Assembly (NCBI GenBank): GCA_016786465.1
Contig: JAEUWC010000002.1
Span: 62,001-126,000 of the forward strand
DNA length: 64,000 nucleotides
Origin: Bdellovibrionales bacterium
GTDB taxonomy: Bacteria; Bdellovibrionota; UBA1018
Direction of reading: 5' to 3'
Below the pieces are notes generated by a model. The model was not told the DNA's origin. It ran no database searches and worked only from the letters and a program-made list of their open reading frames with translations. Below are positions 53,268 to 62,671 of the stretch, in pieces; position 1 is the stretch's first letter, and every line of letters begins with the position of its first letter. A program made the position numbers and the translations under genes.

Positions 53268-53651
53268 TTATTTTTCGCCGTAAATGCGAATCCAAGCCCT
53301 ACGGCCCCGAAGTCCGTCTGAATCACCGGTGACGGAAATACGTTCAATGCACCGACCGGCTCCCTGCAAATCGATCCATCGGGAACTGGACCCACGGGCG
53401 AATTTTTCGCGAACCACAAGCTGATCGCGGATTCCGTTCCCGTAGACCACAGCCAAGCCATCGATGTCGGCCGCCCTTTTTCGGACTTGCAACTGAATGT
53501 GGGTCACGCCGGTGGTGAAGTTGGGGCAAGACCCTAAATTCAAAACGTCATGATCCGGCAAAACACGCGTGTTTAGCCGGGTCTGTCCGATGAAAAAGGT
53601 TCCTGCGTTTGCGTCGGTGAAAAATAGAAGAGACAAAAATAGGTTAATCAC
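53268..53651 (-). CDS. Small exported beta-rich protein, DUF2541-like
   Basis: The 127-residue protein has a short signal peptide (MINLFLSLLFFTDANA) and a beta-rich mature part: LGSCPNFTTGVTHIQLQVRK, DGLAVVYGNG, VREKFARGSSSRWIDLQGAG and RCIERISVTG. This pattern of RWIDL-G-RCI-I resembles DUF2541 periplasmic proteins such as E. coli YaaI. Two cysteines could form one disulfide. No reaction is known for the family. A short palindrome (TTCGCTAAGCGAA, 53253-53265) follows the stop and may help end transcription. Confidence 0.55.
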   Translation of the reverse strand: MINLFLSLLFFTDANAGTFFIGQTRLNTRVLPDHDVLNLGSCPNFTTGVTHIQLQVRKRAADIDGLAVVYGNGIRDQLVVREKFARGSSSRWIDLQGAGRCIERISVTGDSDGLRGRRAWIRIYGEK

Positions 53652-53767
53652 AAAGATCTCCTTGAGGGGCGAGCAGAAATGCGCTTGCCCCTAGATAAAT
53701 CGAGACAAAGGTTAACCTGAGCGCCGCCGGAATTAACAATGCGTGTTGATTCTGTCAAGACCGAGGC

Positions 53768-55306
53768 CTAAAGCCCGGCTTGATCCAAGCGCTTTTCCGT
53801 ATCTAACTTTCGGATCTCAGTACGGATTTCACCCTGAAGTCGTCTGACTTTCCATGCCGCCAAGTGCAGCTGAACTTCGGCATTTCGTAATCCCAATTCG
53901 GCGCTGGTGGCGTCGTCGCCGGCCTGGATGACCTGGGTCGGGGAAGTGCGGCCCTGCTGGTAGCGGGTTTCTTCCAATCGAACCCGTTCCTGCATTTTTT
54001 CAAGCAAGCTTTTCTGATCGGCCAAAACTTTCTTCCACCGCGCAAGATCGCCACAGTGGTTTAACCAATCGACTTTCAATTGGTCCTTCATCATCGAAGC
54101 GGCTGCAATCGCCTGATCTCGATCGGCAACCGCGCGTGAAGCGGCCGCACGTTCAGTGTAAGCTCCGATCGGAAATTGAAGCTGAAGGCCCAAAGTCCAA
54201 GCCGGATTTTTTCCGGCAATTGCATCCGAAAAGCGGGAATCAAAACCCACCGTCGACGTGTAACCCGCCACCGCGTTTGAATTCACCGACGCTTTTAAAG
54301 AAAGATCAGGGCGAACGCGATCGACCAAGGCATCGGCCCGGCCTTCGGCCGATTCACGCCGAAGATTGGCCATTTCTACAGACGGGCTGGTCGCCGGAAC
54401 TTGGCTGGATTCGCATGCTTCTAGGGTCGGAGCAATCGTCTTTTCCAGTGCCAAAGGAACATCGGCTGGGTCAATTTTCAGCCATTCTTCCGGCATTTTT
54501 AACGAAATAATCAGGTTTCTCCAGATCACCAATAAATTTTGCCGAGCATCCAAGACTTCAGACCTTGCGGCCGTCATGGCGCCGTCGACTTGAAGAAGAT
54601 CCGGCGTTTCTGCGGTCCCGCGCTTTGCCCTGACGCTGATGATTTTCTTAAGGCGGTCGCGCCTTTCTAGGCTTCGTTCAGCAGCAGTTACCCGCGCTTG
54701 AAGTCCCCAGGCTTGATAGTAAATCGTGACCAAATCCAAAACCCATTGATCGACCGAATCCCACCATTCCAATTTCGCGGCTTCGGTCGCGGATTTTCCA
54801 GCCAAAAGTCCCGCGCGCGTTCCGCTTCCTAGAAAATCGCGCCAAAGCGATTGGGATGCTTCGACTTTGACGTTGGTGAACTTCGAACTTGCACCTGGAA
54901 ATCCGCTAAAAACGGCATCAAAATAGGAATCCGAAACTTCGACCGCAAGCTGAGTACCCGTTCGAAACCCTGATCTTGCACCCAAACTGTTTCCACCTTG
55001 AATGGTGCGTGTAGCGCCAAAGGGGGAAATGGGTTGGTTGCGGTTCACTTCACGCGAAGTCCCTAGCAAAACAACAGTGTCGATGGGCGCTTTTGATTCG
55101 TATTCCGAAGACGGAATCGACGCAGCCCGTGCCGCAACCGTCTTGAAAGAATCGGAAGCGCCGATGGCCCGCGAAAGAACCAAGGGTAGGGTGATCTTCT
55201 TTTCAGGGAAAGATTCCAAAAGCTTCTGGGCGTCTGCCGGAAGCGAAGCTGCATGGCTTTGTGCCACTGCCACGAAAATGAATGCCAAACAAAGGTGGAT
55301 GCGCAT
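53768..55306 (-). CDS. TolC-family outer-membrane efflux protein
   Basis: From the ATG at 55306 the product has 512 residues, with a signal peptide (RIHLCLAFIFVAVAQSHAA). TolC-family features are two similar halves of long helices separated by beta segments: LLAGKSATEAAKLEW and VTAAERSLERRDRLKK in the first, and AVADRDQAIAAASMMKD and RVRLEETRYQQGRTSPTQVIQA in the second. The last is the usual E-x-RY-x-G-x4-VL/Q-type motif. It would form the outer-membrane channel of an efflux or type I secretion pump, but no inner-membrane or adaptor gene is adjacent. A frame to 55423 overlaps lipA and is unlikely. Confidence 0.85.
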   Translation of the reverse strand: MRIHLCLAFIFVAVAQSHAASLPADAQKLLESFPEKKITLPLVLSRAIGASDSFKTVAARAASIPSSEYESKAPIDTVVLLGTSREVNRNQPISPFGATRTIQGGNSLGARSGFRTGTQLAVEVSDSYFDAVFSGFPGASSKFTNVKVEASQSLWRDFLGSGTRAGLLAGKSATEAAKLEWWDSVDQWVLDLVTIYYQAWGLQARVTAAERSLERRDRLKKIISVRAKRGTAETPDLLQVDGAMTAARSEVLDARQNLLVIWRNLIISLKMPEEWLKIDPADVPLALEKTIAPTLEACESSQVPATSPSVEMANLRRESAEGRADALVDRVRPDLSLKASVNSNAVAGYTSTVGFDSRFSDAIAGKNPAWTLGLQLQFPIGAYTERAAASRAVADRDQAIAAASMMKDQLKVDWLNHCGDLARWKKVLADQKSLLEKMQERVRLEETRYQQGRTSPTQVIQAGDDATSAELGLRNAEVQLHLAAWKVRRLQGEIRTEIRKLDTEKRLDQAGL

Positions 55307-55340
55307 CGTGTTAGATTCCGAATCGGGGATTTCCTGGGGC

Positions 55341-55368
55341 TTGCTTTCGCATTTTGCTGACGTATAAA
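55341..55368 (+). promoter_or_regulatory. Probable promoter of the lipA-E2-lpdA-lipB operon
   Basis: TTGCTT (55341-55346) and TATAAA (55363-55368) are 16 bases apart, matching a sigma-70-type -35/-10 pair. They lie 18 bases before the lipA ATG, giving a short leader. The divergent TolC-family start is at 55306. No operator sequence is evident. Confidence 0.5.
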
Positions 55369-55385
55369 CAAGGGCACAGGTCAAA

Positions 55386-56429
55386 ATGGCGATTTTTCGA
55401 GAACTTACGGTACTTTCAGACACACCCGCGTCAGACCGCCCGCTTTCCCCGTCGAAGGCCCGCCAGATATTGCAGTCGAAGAAACCGGAATGGCTGAAGA
55501 TTCGACCTCCGGCGGGTGCAAACTATACGGAAATCAAAAAGCTTTTAAGGGACCGAAACCTTCACACCGTTTGTGAAGAAGCCCATTGCCCGAACGTCGC
55601 CGAATGCTGGTCGGGCGGCACGGCCACATTCATGTTGGGTGGGGATACCTGCACGCGCGCTTGCCGGTTTTGCGCCATTAAGACAGCGCGTATTCCGCCG
55701 CCTTTGGATCCGGATGAACCCAAGAAGATTGCAGAAAGTGTCGCGACCCTGGGTCTGCACTATGTCGTTCTGACGTCAGTTGACCGCGATGACCTGGAAG
55801 ACGGCGGTGCGTCCCACTTTGCCGAAACGATCAAAGGGTTGAAGCGTTTAAATCCCAAGCTGATTGTCGAAGCCCTGGTGCCCGATTTTCGAGGGGACAT
55901 GAAAGCCGTTGAAACGATCGTAGAAAGTGGCCTGGACGTTTACGCTCACAATATTGAAACGGTGAAAAGGTTGCAGTACCGGGTTCGCGATCCGCGTGCG
56001 GGCTATGAACAATCGCTAAAAACTTTGCTTCACGCCAAACGTCACGCCCAAAGTATCGGGCATGAAATGTTCACCAAAAGCGCAATCATGATGGGATTGG
56101 GCGAAACGGATTCGGAAGTTCACGAAGCGTTTGACGACCTTCGCACTTATGAAGTCGACGTCTTGACCTTGGGCCAGTACCTGCGTCCGTCGCTTTCGCA
56201 TCTTCCGGTCGAACGCTATCCAACGCCCGAAGAATTCGCGGCCTATGGAAGCGTCGCTGAATCCAAAGGATTCCTTTACGTCGCGTCGGGCCCATTGGTT
56301 CGTTCCAGTTTCCGTGCCGGAGAATTTTTCATTCAAGGCGTGATCGAAAAGAAAAGATCCAAGAAGTATTCCGCAATTCATTCAAACAACGAAGTGACTG
56401 ATCAAAACAAGGAGCAAAAATGGACCTGA
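55386..56429 (+). CDS. lipA: Lipoyl synthase
   Basis: LipA inserts two sulfurs into protein-bound octanoyl chains to make lipoyl groups. The 347-residue protein has [13 protein letters not shown] (auxiliary 4Fe-4S cluster, CxxxxCxxxxxC), then [19 protein letters not shown] with the radical SAM CxxxCxxC, and [12 protein letters not shown]. These motifs are diagnostic. A C-terminal [10 protein letters not shown] supplies the usual RSSY-type serine motif. It overlaps the E2 start by ten bases, so the enzyme is encoded together with one of its own lipoylated substrates. The N-terminus (to about residue 35) is longer than in E. coli. Confidence 0.97.
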   Translation: MAIFRELTVLSDTPASDRPLSPSKARQILQSKKPEWLKIRPPAGANYTEIKKLLRDRNLHTVCEEAHCPNVAECWSGGTATFMLGGDTCTRACRFCAIKTARIPPPLDPDEPKKIAESVATLGLHYVVLTSVDRDDLEDGGASHFAETIKGLKRLNPKLIVEALVPDFRGDMKAVETIVESGLDVYAHNIETVKRLQYRVRDPRAGYEQSLKTLLHAKRHAQSIGHEMFTKSAIMMGLGETDSEVHEAFDDLRTYEVDVLTLGQYLRPSLSHLPVERYPTPEEFAAYGSVAESKGFLYVASGPLVRSSFRAGEFFIQGVIEKKRSKKYSAIHSNNEVTDQNKEQKWT

Positions 56430-57730
56430 AACTACCCGAACTTGGAGAAGGTGTTCACGAAGGTGAATTGGTTAAGTGGAAGGTCAAAGTGGGCGACATG
56501 GTTAAAGACGACCAGGTCGTTTGCGAAATCATGACGGATAAAGCAACCGTCGAACTTCCTGCCCCGTTCAGCGGAAAAGTGACCGCATTGAACGCAAAAG
56601 AAGGTGAAGTGATTCACGTCGGACAAGTCATTCTGAATTACGACGCCGGCGGGGCTTCGACTTCGAAATCATCCAGCGCACCAGCGGCTTCGGCCGCATC
56701 GGCGCCAAGCAAGCCTGCCCCATCGGCGCCCGCGCCTTCGATGGCTGCGGCACCTGCTTCGGGCGGCGGCGCTTTTGTCGCTTCAACGGGCGCGGCGGTC
56801 ATGGATTCCGTGATGGCGGCACCGTCGACTCGTCGCTTTGCGCGCGAATCGGGCGTGGCTTTGAATCAGGTCCCGGCTAGCGGTCCAGCTGGACGCGTGA
56901 TGCGTGAAGATGTTGAACGTTTCATTTCCGGCGGCGGCAAAGGCAAAAGTGGTGTTGGTGCAACGGCAGCTGCCGCCCCGGTATTTGCCCGCCAAACCGT
57001 GCTTCCCGTGGGAACGCCCACAGGCGACGAGCACGTCGCATTCAAAGGTCTTCGTAAGAAGATCAGCGAAAAAATGCGCCTATCCAAGGACAAGGCCGCT
57101 CATTTCACTTACGTAGAAGAAGCGGATGCGACCCAGTTGGTCGCCCTTCGCGAAGCGGCGAAGGAAATCGGCGCTAAACAAGGGATCAAGGTCACCTACC
57201 TTCCGATTGTGATGAAGGCGATGGTCGCGGCACTTCGCAAGTACCCGATTTTGAATTCGTCCTTGGATGAAGAAAAAAACGAAATCATCATCAAGCATTA
57301 CTTCAACATCGGTCTTTCGATTCAAACCGACGATGGTCTAACGGCCCCCGTGGTGAAGAACGTCGAACAAAAATCGATTCTTGAACTGGCGTATGAAATC
57401 CAGGGTCTGGTCGATCGGGCTCGGCACAAGAAGCTGACCTTGGAAGATTTCCAAGGTGGAACGATCACTTTGACCAACGCAGGTTCGATCGGTGGGTTGT
57501 TCGCAACCCCAGTGATCAATTACCCAGAAGTCGCGATCTTGGGCTTTAACAAGATCTTCCGTAAACCCGTGGTCGTGAACCACGGCGGGCGTGAAGAAGT
57601 CGCGATCCGGGATTGGACGTATTTTTCGATTTCCTTGGATCACCGGATTGTGGATGGCGCCGTGGGCGCGGAATTCATGAAAGAATTCATCCGTTACATT
57701 GAAAACCCAGGATTGTTGGTGATTTCATGA
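56420..57730 (+). CDS. 2-oxoacid dehydrogenase E2 (dihydrolipoamide acyltransferase)
   Basis: The 436-residue protein has one lipoyl domain (residues about 1-76; [14 protein letters not shown] contains the lipoylated Lys), an Ala/Pro/Ser linker (about 80-125), a peripheral-subunit-binding domain ([13 protein letters not shown], about 132-170) and a catalytic domain (about 205-436) with LDHRIVDGA, the HxxxDG active site. E2 passes acyl groups from E1 to CoA. The lipoyl sequence leans toward the branched-chain or pyruvate type, but E1 genes are absent, so I do not name the complex. It lies between lipA and lpdA with overlapping ends. Confidence 0.93.
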   Translation: MDLKLPELGEGVHEGELVKWKVKVGDMVKDDQVVCEIMTDKATVELPAPFSGKVTALNAKEGEVIHVGQVILNYDAGGASTSKSSSAPAASAASAPSKPAPSAPAPSMAAAPASGGGAFVASTGAAVMDSVMAAPSTRRFARESGVALNQVPASGPAGRVMREDVERFISGGGKGKSGVGATAAAAPVFARQTVLPVGTPTGDEHVAFKGLRKKISEKMRLSKDKAAHFTYVEEADATQLVALREAAKEIGAKQGIKVTYLPIVMKAMVAALRKYPILNSSLDEEKNEIIIKHYFNIGLSIQTDDGLTAPVVKNVEQKSILELAYEIQGLVDRARHKKLTLEDFQGGTITLTNAGSIGGLFATPVINYPEVAILGFNKIFRKPVVVNHGGREEVAIRDWTYFSISLDHRIVDGAVGAEFMKEFIRYIENPGLLVIS

Positions 57731-59166
57731 TCAGCACAGAAGTCGTAGTCTTAGGTTCAGGGCCTGCCGGATACGTTTGCGCGATTCGTCTGGCGCAGCT
57801 TGGGAAGAAAGTCACCGTCGTTGATCGCGCCGAAATCGGGGGCGTTTGCTTGAATCGCGGATGCATTCCTTCAAAAGCACTGATCCACGCAGGAACCACC
57901 TTTGAAAAGGCCAACCACGCCGCCGACATCGGAATCGAAATCAAAGGTGCTTCCGTGAATCTTCCGAAGCTGATGACTTGGAAAGAATCCGTCGTAAAGA
58001 AACTGACGACCGGGGTTTCGGGGTTGCTTAAGGCGAACGGCTGCCAAGTCGTTGCCGGCGACGCGAAATTCACGTCAGCAACTTCGATGGAAGTCAAAAC
58101 CGCAGGCGGAACCGAAACCATTCAGTTCAAGCAGTGCGTGATCGCGACGGGTTCGCGCCCATCCACGCTTCCAGGTTTCACGGTTGATCAGAAAAAGATC
58201 TGGGACAGCACAGGTGCTCTTTCCCAACAGACTTTGCCTGAAAAACTTCTTTGCATTGGGGGCGGGTACATCGGTCTAGAGCTGGGAACCTTCTACGCAA
58301 AAGTCGGAACCCAGGTCACGGTCGTTGAAGCCGGTCCAGGGTTGCTGGGCGGCGTCGACCCTGAATTGACCCGTGTCGTGGCACGTAACCTGACCAAGCG
58401 CGGGGTCAATGTTCAGACTTCGACTTTCGTCAAAGGCTGCAAGGTCACGGCAAAAGGGGTGGACGTCACGGTCGCCGAAGGAAGCCCAACCGGAACTGAA
58501 AAGACCATTTCGGTGGACGCGGTTCTGGTTACCATTGGCCGCACGCCGAATTCGGACGGACTGGGCTTAGAAAAGACCGGTGTGAAGCTGGATTCCAAGG
58601 GCTTCATTTTGGTCGATGCTCAACGTCGCACGAACGTTCCAAACTTGTACGCGATTGGCGATATTGCCGGTCAGCCACTTTTGGCCCATAAAGGTTCAAA
58701 AGAAGGATTGGTCGCCGCTGAAGCCATCGCTGGCAAAAAAGTCGCTTACGAAGTTCAGGCGATGCCTGCCGTAATTTTCACCGATCCTGAAATCGCCACT
58801 GTGGGTTTGACGGAAGCCGAAGCGAAAGCGAAGGGCTATAACGCGCAGATTGGGCAGTTCCCATTTGTCGCTAACGGCCGCGCGCTTTCAGTCGCGGATT
58901 CCGACGGAATGGTGAAGATGATTGGCGACGCAAAATCGGGGCGCTTGCTAGGCGTTCACATCGTGGGTCCTGAAGCGTCCAACCTGATTTCAGAAGCCGC
59001 ATTGGCCATTGAAATGGGAGCGCGGGTTGAAGACCTGGCCTTGACCGTTCACCCGCATCCGACCCTTCCGGAAGCGATGATGGAAGCGGCAGAAGCAACC
59101 TTGGGTCATGCGATCCATATTTTCCAAAAGAAAGCGACATCGCCAGGTGCAACAGCCCGAGTCTGA
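57727..59166 (+). CDS. lpdA: Dihydrolipoyl dehydrogenase (E3)
   Basis: The 479-residue FAD enzyme reoxidises dihydrolipoamide on E2 and makes NADH. It has VVLGSGPAGYVCAIRLAQLG (FAD-binding GxGxxG), GGVCLNRGCIPSKAL (redox disulfide CxxxxC), IGGGYIGLELGTFYAKVG (NAD site), YAIGDIAGQPLLAHKG and a C-terminal HPHPTLPEAMMEA with the catalytic His-Glu pair. The ATG overlaps the E2 stop. With lipA, E2 and lipB it forms a compact lipoate-dependent enzyme unit without its E1. Confidence 0.97.
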   Translation: MISTEVVVLGSGPAGYVCAIRLAQLGKKVTVVDRAEIGGVCLNRGCIPSKALIHAGTTFEKANHAADIGIEIKGASVNLPKLMTWKESVVKKLTTGVSGLLKANGCQVVAGDAKFTSATSMEVKTAGGTETIQFKQCVIATGSRPSTLPGFTVDQKKIWDSTGALSQQTLPEKLLCIGGGYIGLELGTFYAKVGTQVTVVEAGPGLLGGVDPELTRVVARNLTKRGVNVQTSTFVKGCKVTAKGVDVTVAEGSPTGTEKTISVDAVLVTIGRTPNSDGLGLEKTGVKLDSKGFILVDAQRRTNVPNLYAIGDIAGQPLLAHKGSKEGLVAAEAIAGKKVAYEVQAMPAVIFTDPEIATVGLTEAEAKAKGYNAQIGQFPFVANGRALSVADSDGMVKMIGDAKSGRLLGVHIVGPEASNLISEAALAIEMGARVEDLALTVHPHPTLPEAMMEAAEATLGHAIHIFQKKATSPGATARV

Positions 59167-59926
59167 TTTTTCGCCCGCGCTTGTCGGGCCGACACCGATT
59201 GCAGATCCCCAGGCGTCGCCTGTGGGTCAGACGTTGCACGCGGGATCTGTGGCGCTGCTTTCGATCCCAGGGGTTTCGCGCTACCGAGAAATCTTGGATC
59301 TTCAGCACCGTTTGGTCGAAAGGCGACTTGCTGGCGAAATCGGAGACACGGTCTTGATGGTCGAACACCATCCGGTTGTCACCCGTGGTCGTGGCCTTCA
59401 GTTTACCGGTGTTGCCCGCGAACGTTCGATCCCCATGGCGCCACTGCCGGCGGGGGTCGATTTTCACGAAATCGAACGGGGCGGGGACCTGACTTACCAC
59501 GGTCCGGGGCAGCTGGTGATCTATCCGATCATTCATTTGGAAGGCCGTGATGTGGGCGCCTACATTCGCCGTCTGGAAGCAGCTGTGATTCAGACCCTTC
59601 GGGATTTTGGTTTGGAAACTTCCACCCGAACGAATGCGACGGGGGTCTGGACAGCGGACGAAAGAAAAATTGCGTCTGTAGGAATCGCAGTCCGTCGATG
59701 GGTGACCTTTCACGGAATTGGCCTGAATGTCGTGAACGATCTGTCGGCATTTCAAATGATTTCACCTTGCGGATTTTCCCCTGAAGTCATGACCAGCTTG
59801 AAAGTGCAGGGGTCAGACTGGGAAGGTTTGAATCCTACGAATTGGTCCACGCTTCGTTCTCAGATTGAAGCATCCTTTATGGATGCTTGGAACAAGACAA
59901 CCCCGGGGGGTTGGCTCGAATCATGA
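59147..59926 (+). CDS. lipB: Octanoyl-[ACP]-protein N-octanoyltransferase
   Basis: LipB moves octanoate from ACP to the E2 lysine, before LipA acts. The core shows VEHHPVVTRGRGLQ, RGGDLTYHGPGQLVIYPI, KIASVGIAVRRWVTFHGIGLNV (catalytic Lys) and ISPCGFS (catalytic Cys). I marked the GTG at 59147; an ATG at 59108 would add 13 residues and lengthen the overlap with lpdA to 59 bases, and neither has a clear ribosome site. The protein carries an about 30-residue N-terminal extension before the LipB fold. Its stop overlaps the next ATG. Confidence 0.95.
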   Translation: MQQPESDFSPALVGPTPIADPQASPVGQTLHAGSVALLSIPGVSRYREILDLQHRLVERRLAGEIGDTVLMVEHHPVVTRGRGLQFTGVARERSIPMAPLPAGVDFHEIERGGDLTYHGPGQLVIYPIIHLEGRDVGAYIRRLEAAVIQTLRDFGLETSTRTNATGVWTADERKIASVGIAVRRWVTFHGIGLNVVNDLSAFQMISPCGFSPEVMTSLKVQGSDWEGLNPTNWSTLRSQIEASFMDAWNKTTPGGWLES

Positions 59927-60699
59927 CGATTCCTTTTCTGGCATTCCTGACCTGGTCGACTTCCTTGTTGTCTGGGATTTTTGGAATGGCCGGCGGAATT
60001 GTTCTGATGGGTTTTTTGACCCAAGGTTTTTCACCCGTTCAGGCCATATTGCTTCATGGAATCATTCAGGGCTTTGCGAATTTTCACCGCAGCTATGAAT
60101 TTCGCCACGGGATTGATTGGAAGGGCGTGGGTCGCTATGCGTTCGGTGCGGCAACCGCGTACTTCATCATGCGTTGGGTTTCGTTTGTTCCTGACAAAAA
60201 ACTTTTGTACCTGATTCTGGGTTTCGTCGCGCTTGCAGGTGCTTGGGATTTTTTCCCAAAGATGCTTGGCTTTGAACGACCGTTTGGCGCTGTTCTTTGC
60301 GGCCTTTTCGTTAGCCTGTTTCAGCTTTTAGCGGGTGTTGCGGGACCGCTTCTGGATCTTTTTTTTCGGGATCGAAAGATTCCCAAGGAAAAGGTCGTGG
60401 GAACGAAATCGGCAACCCAAGTGATCAGCCATGGCTTGAAAGTCGGGTTGATGGTCGAATTTTCCTATCGAGGAATTTCGGGCGCGTCCGATATTCTGCC
60501 CTTAGACGGAAATTTCATCGGGCTAGCGATCGCGCTTTTAGCAAGCGCTCTTGGAACCTGGATGGGAAAGCAGGTCCTGATTCGAATGAAGCAGGAAGTT
60601 TTTTACGCATGGACGGGACGAATTTTGGCTGTGATCGGTGTTTTCTACATTGGCAAGGCAACCTTATTGTATCGCGAGGCAATGAATGGACTTTTTTGA
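59923..60699 (+). CDS. TauE/SafE-family membrane transporter
   Basis: From the ATG at 59923 (overlapping the lipB stop) the protein has 258 residues and about eight hydrophobic helices. FGMAGGIVLMGFLTQG near the N-terminus and LLAGVAGPLLDLFF in the middle are the two glycine-containing repeats of the TauE/SafE (DUF81) family, followed by VGTKSATQVISHGLKVG. Family members export sulfite, sulfoacetate or other small organic anions. In this operon, with sulfur-using lipoate synthesis, a sulfur-compound role is possible but only inferred from position. Confidence 0.83.
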   Translation: MTIPFLAFLTWSTSLLSGIFGMAGGIVLMGFLTQGFSPVQAILLHGIIQGFANFHRSYEFRHGIDWKGVGRYAFGAATAYFIMRWVSFVPDKKLLYLILGFVALAGAWDFFPKMLGFERPFGAVLCGLFVSLFQLLAGVAGPLLDLFFRDRKIPKEKVVGTKSATQVISHGLKVGLMVEFSYRGISGASDILPLDGNFIGLAIALLASALGTWMGKQVLIRMKQEVFYAWTGRILAVIGVFYIGKATLLYREAMNGLF

Positions 60700-61381
60700 A
60701 GCGGTGGCCAGACGTCGAAGTATTCGAAAATTTACGGACGAAGTCGTACCGGAATCGGTCATTGAAAAGGCGCTCGAAGCAGCGGTTTTGGCGCCAAATT
60801 CCAGCAATGTTCAGACTTGGGATTTTTACTGGGTTCAGACGCCGGAAAAAAAAGCAAGGCTTGTCGAAGCTTGCTTAGGCCAATCGGCCGCTCGAACCGC
60901 GAATCAGTTGGTCGTCGTTGTTGCAGACCCAAAAAAGTGGAAGCGATCCAAGCCCGCGCTGGTCGAATGGGTCAAGAAGGCGAATGCTCCAAAGCCCGTC
61001 CATCTTTATTACGAAAAGCTGATTCCGGTGACTTACACATGGGGACCGCTGAACAGTTTTGGACTATTCAAGGCCGTCGCCGCATTCTTCACAGGAATCT
61101 TTCGTCCCATTTTGCGGGGACCTTTCTTCAAGCGCGACCTTCAAGAAGTGGCGATCAAGTCAGCGGCACTAGCGGCAGAAAATTTCGTGCTGGCCGTTTC
61201 CGCGCAGGGTTATTCGACCTGCATGATGGAAGGGCATGACGAAAATCGGGTCAAAAAACTTTTAGGATTGCCCAGTTCGGCAAGGGTCACCATGGTCATT
61301 GGGATTGGTCGTGCCCACGAACGCGGGACTTGGGGACCACAGATGCGCCTTCCAAATGATCAGGTGATTCATCGGGTCTAG
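60686..61381 (+). CDS. Nitroreductase-family flavoprotein
   Basis: The 231-residue protein begins EAVARRRSIRKFTDEVVPE, the FMN-phosphate-binding RRSxRxF motif of the nitroreductase family, followed by LAPNSSNVQTWDFYWVQ. The middle has an insertion (about residues 85-150) with several hydrophobic residues. VAIKSAALAAENFVLAVSAQGYSTCMMEG and a C-terminal IGIGRAHERGTWGPQMR complete the fold. The family reduces nitro compounds or quinones with NAD(P)H. It overlaps the transporter by 14 bases and ends the operon. The substrate is unknown. Confidence 0.88.
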   Translation: MDFFEAVARRRSIRKFTDEVVPESVIEKALEAAVLAPNSSNVQTWDFYWVQTPEKKARLVEACLGQSAARTANQLVVVVADPKKWKRSKPALVEWVKKANAPKPVHLYYEKLIPVTYTWGPLNSFGLFKAVAAFFTGIFRPILRGPFFKRDLQEVAIKSAALAAENFVLAVSAQGYSTCMMEGHDENRVKKLLGLPSSARVTMVIGIGRAHERGTWGPQMRLPNDQVIHRV

Positions 61382-61385
61382 ATTT

Positions 61386-61970
61386 CTAGTAAAAGTAACT
61401 GTAGCCGACGAAACCTAAGTTCATGAATCTTTGAAAACGATTCGAAAGACTCGAAAATTTCCATTCCTGAACGGAATGGTTCAAGCCCGCCCGGATTTGG
61501 TGGGCTCCAAACTGGTAGCCGACGAAAAATTCTGAAACCAAACTGCCTCGATCGTTCTTTCCCCCTAAAAGTAAGTTCAATTTTTGGGGGGATGCGCCTT
61601 GGCGTTCCGATGCGAAAGACGCGCCAAAGAAATCAATGTTTAGGCCCAGTACCCAATTTGAAAAAAATGTCTTTTCAGCCTGAAAGGCCAAGTTCAAGGT
61701 CCAAAGGCCTGCTTCGTCTAAGCTGATTTGGGGTGAAGGATAGGTCCCTAACTTTCCGCCTTGAAACGTACCGACGCGTAAGCCTAGGTAAGTGTCGACC
61801 CCAAGAAAATTTGCGACGGGAAAGAAGTTTCGAACGGTCAAATTGGAACCCGGAGCAGACCCCAGGGCAAACGATGCACCGAGCTGTTTTTGCGATGCGA
61901 AGGAAGAAACTGAAATCAAAAAAGCGAGAACTACCGTCGGAATCGGGAAAAACATGAATCGAAGTTTCAT
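61386..61970 (-). CDS. Small outer-membrane beta-barrel-like protein
   Basis: The 194-residue protein has a signal peptide (KLRFMFFPIPTVVLAFLISVSSFA) and a mature part of alternating aromatic-rich strands (LGASFALGSAP, TYLGLRVGTFQGGK, NWVLGLNIDFFGASF, SEFFVGYQFGAHQIRAGLNHS), ending in GFVGYSYFY with a terminal aromatic residue, as outer-membrane barrels usually do. Eight strands are plausible. No named porin family is evident. It overlaps the YceI-like gene upstream by four bases and ends four bases from the nitroreductase stop. Confidence 0.65.
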   Translation of the reverse strand: MKLRFMFFPIPTVVLAFLISVSSFASQKQLGASFALGSAPGSNLTVRNFFPVANFLGVDTYLGLRVGTFQGGKLGTYPSPQISLDEAGLWTLNLAFQAEKTFFSNWVLGLNIDFFGASFASERQGASPQKLNLLLGGKNDRGSLVSEFFVGYQFGAHQIRAGLNHSVQEWKFSSLSNRFQRFMNLGFVGYSYFY

Positions 61971-62560
61971 GGCTTGACCTGAATTTCGACTTCAGCCGTG
62001 TCAGCGGTTGAAATGAATAGAAAACCTTTGACCTGAATCCCAAAGTCTTTCAGGTGAATTTGGGTGCTTAGACGAACGTAGCCGTCATGAATTTCAAACG
62101 GTATCCGAGAAACCTTTTTCGAAACGCCATGAATCGTCCACGTCCCGTCGGCAAGGTACCTGCCTGATTCTTTCGCGGGTGAAACTTGATCTAAGGAAAA
62201 TACAATTTCCGGATAAGCAATCGAATCGGGGCCTTCTTTTGGCAATTGATCGTCGCTTGTACAAACATGAGATTTTGGAAACGCGGACTTTGAATAGTCA
62301 ACGCCCATGGATTCTAAAAAATGGCACTTCAGTTTTCGATCTGAAATTTCAGCGTCTTCCAGTTTGACCTTAAATTGGCCTTTCCAGGTGAACGGATCTT
62401 GAGTCCCGGAAATTTGCTTACTGATGGTCGAGAAAGTTCCTTCGTGCGTTCCCAGGGTGTAGCCAATTTTAAATCGAACCCAGGTATTGGAAGAAGCGAA
62501 GGATATGTTCGCTAAATACATGAAAGCGATAGGGGTGATCGCAAAACGGAAATTCGACAT
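61967..62560 (-). CDS. YceI-family periplasmic protein
   Basis: The 197-residue protein has a signal peptide (ending near SFA) and the YceI pattern: FKIGYTLGTHEGTF, GQFKVKLEDAEIS, MGVDYSKSAFPKS, YPEIVFSL, DGTWTIHGVSKKVSRIPFEI and IHLKDFGI. YceI proteins are lipocalin-like and bind isoprenoid lipids or quinones. A cysteine pair (KLKCHFLE and SHVCTSD) is an addition. It is the first gene of a two-gene unit with the barrel-like protein. The spacing from the divergent carbonic anhydrase gene is 111 bases, which should hold promoters for both. Confidence 0.82.
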   Translation of the reverse strand: MSNFRFAITPIAFMYLANISFASSNTWVRFKIGYTLGTHEGTFSTISKQISGTQDPFTWKGQFKVKLEDAEISDRKLKCHFLESMGVDYSKSAFPKSHVCTSDDQLPKEGPDSIAYPEIVFSLDQVSPAKESGRYLADGTWTIHGVSKKVSRIPFEIHDGYVRLSTQIHLKDFGIQVKGFLFISTADTAEVEIQVKP

Positions 62561-62671
62561 ATCGGGAAAGTGAAGCGCATGGGTGCCCTGAAGTCAAGGC
62601 GGCGGGCCATGACCAAAGTAAAATGTGATAATCACTTGCGTAGGCGCCGATAGAAATTCTAGACTGCGCCC

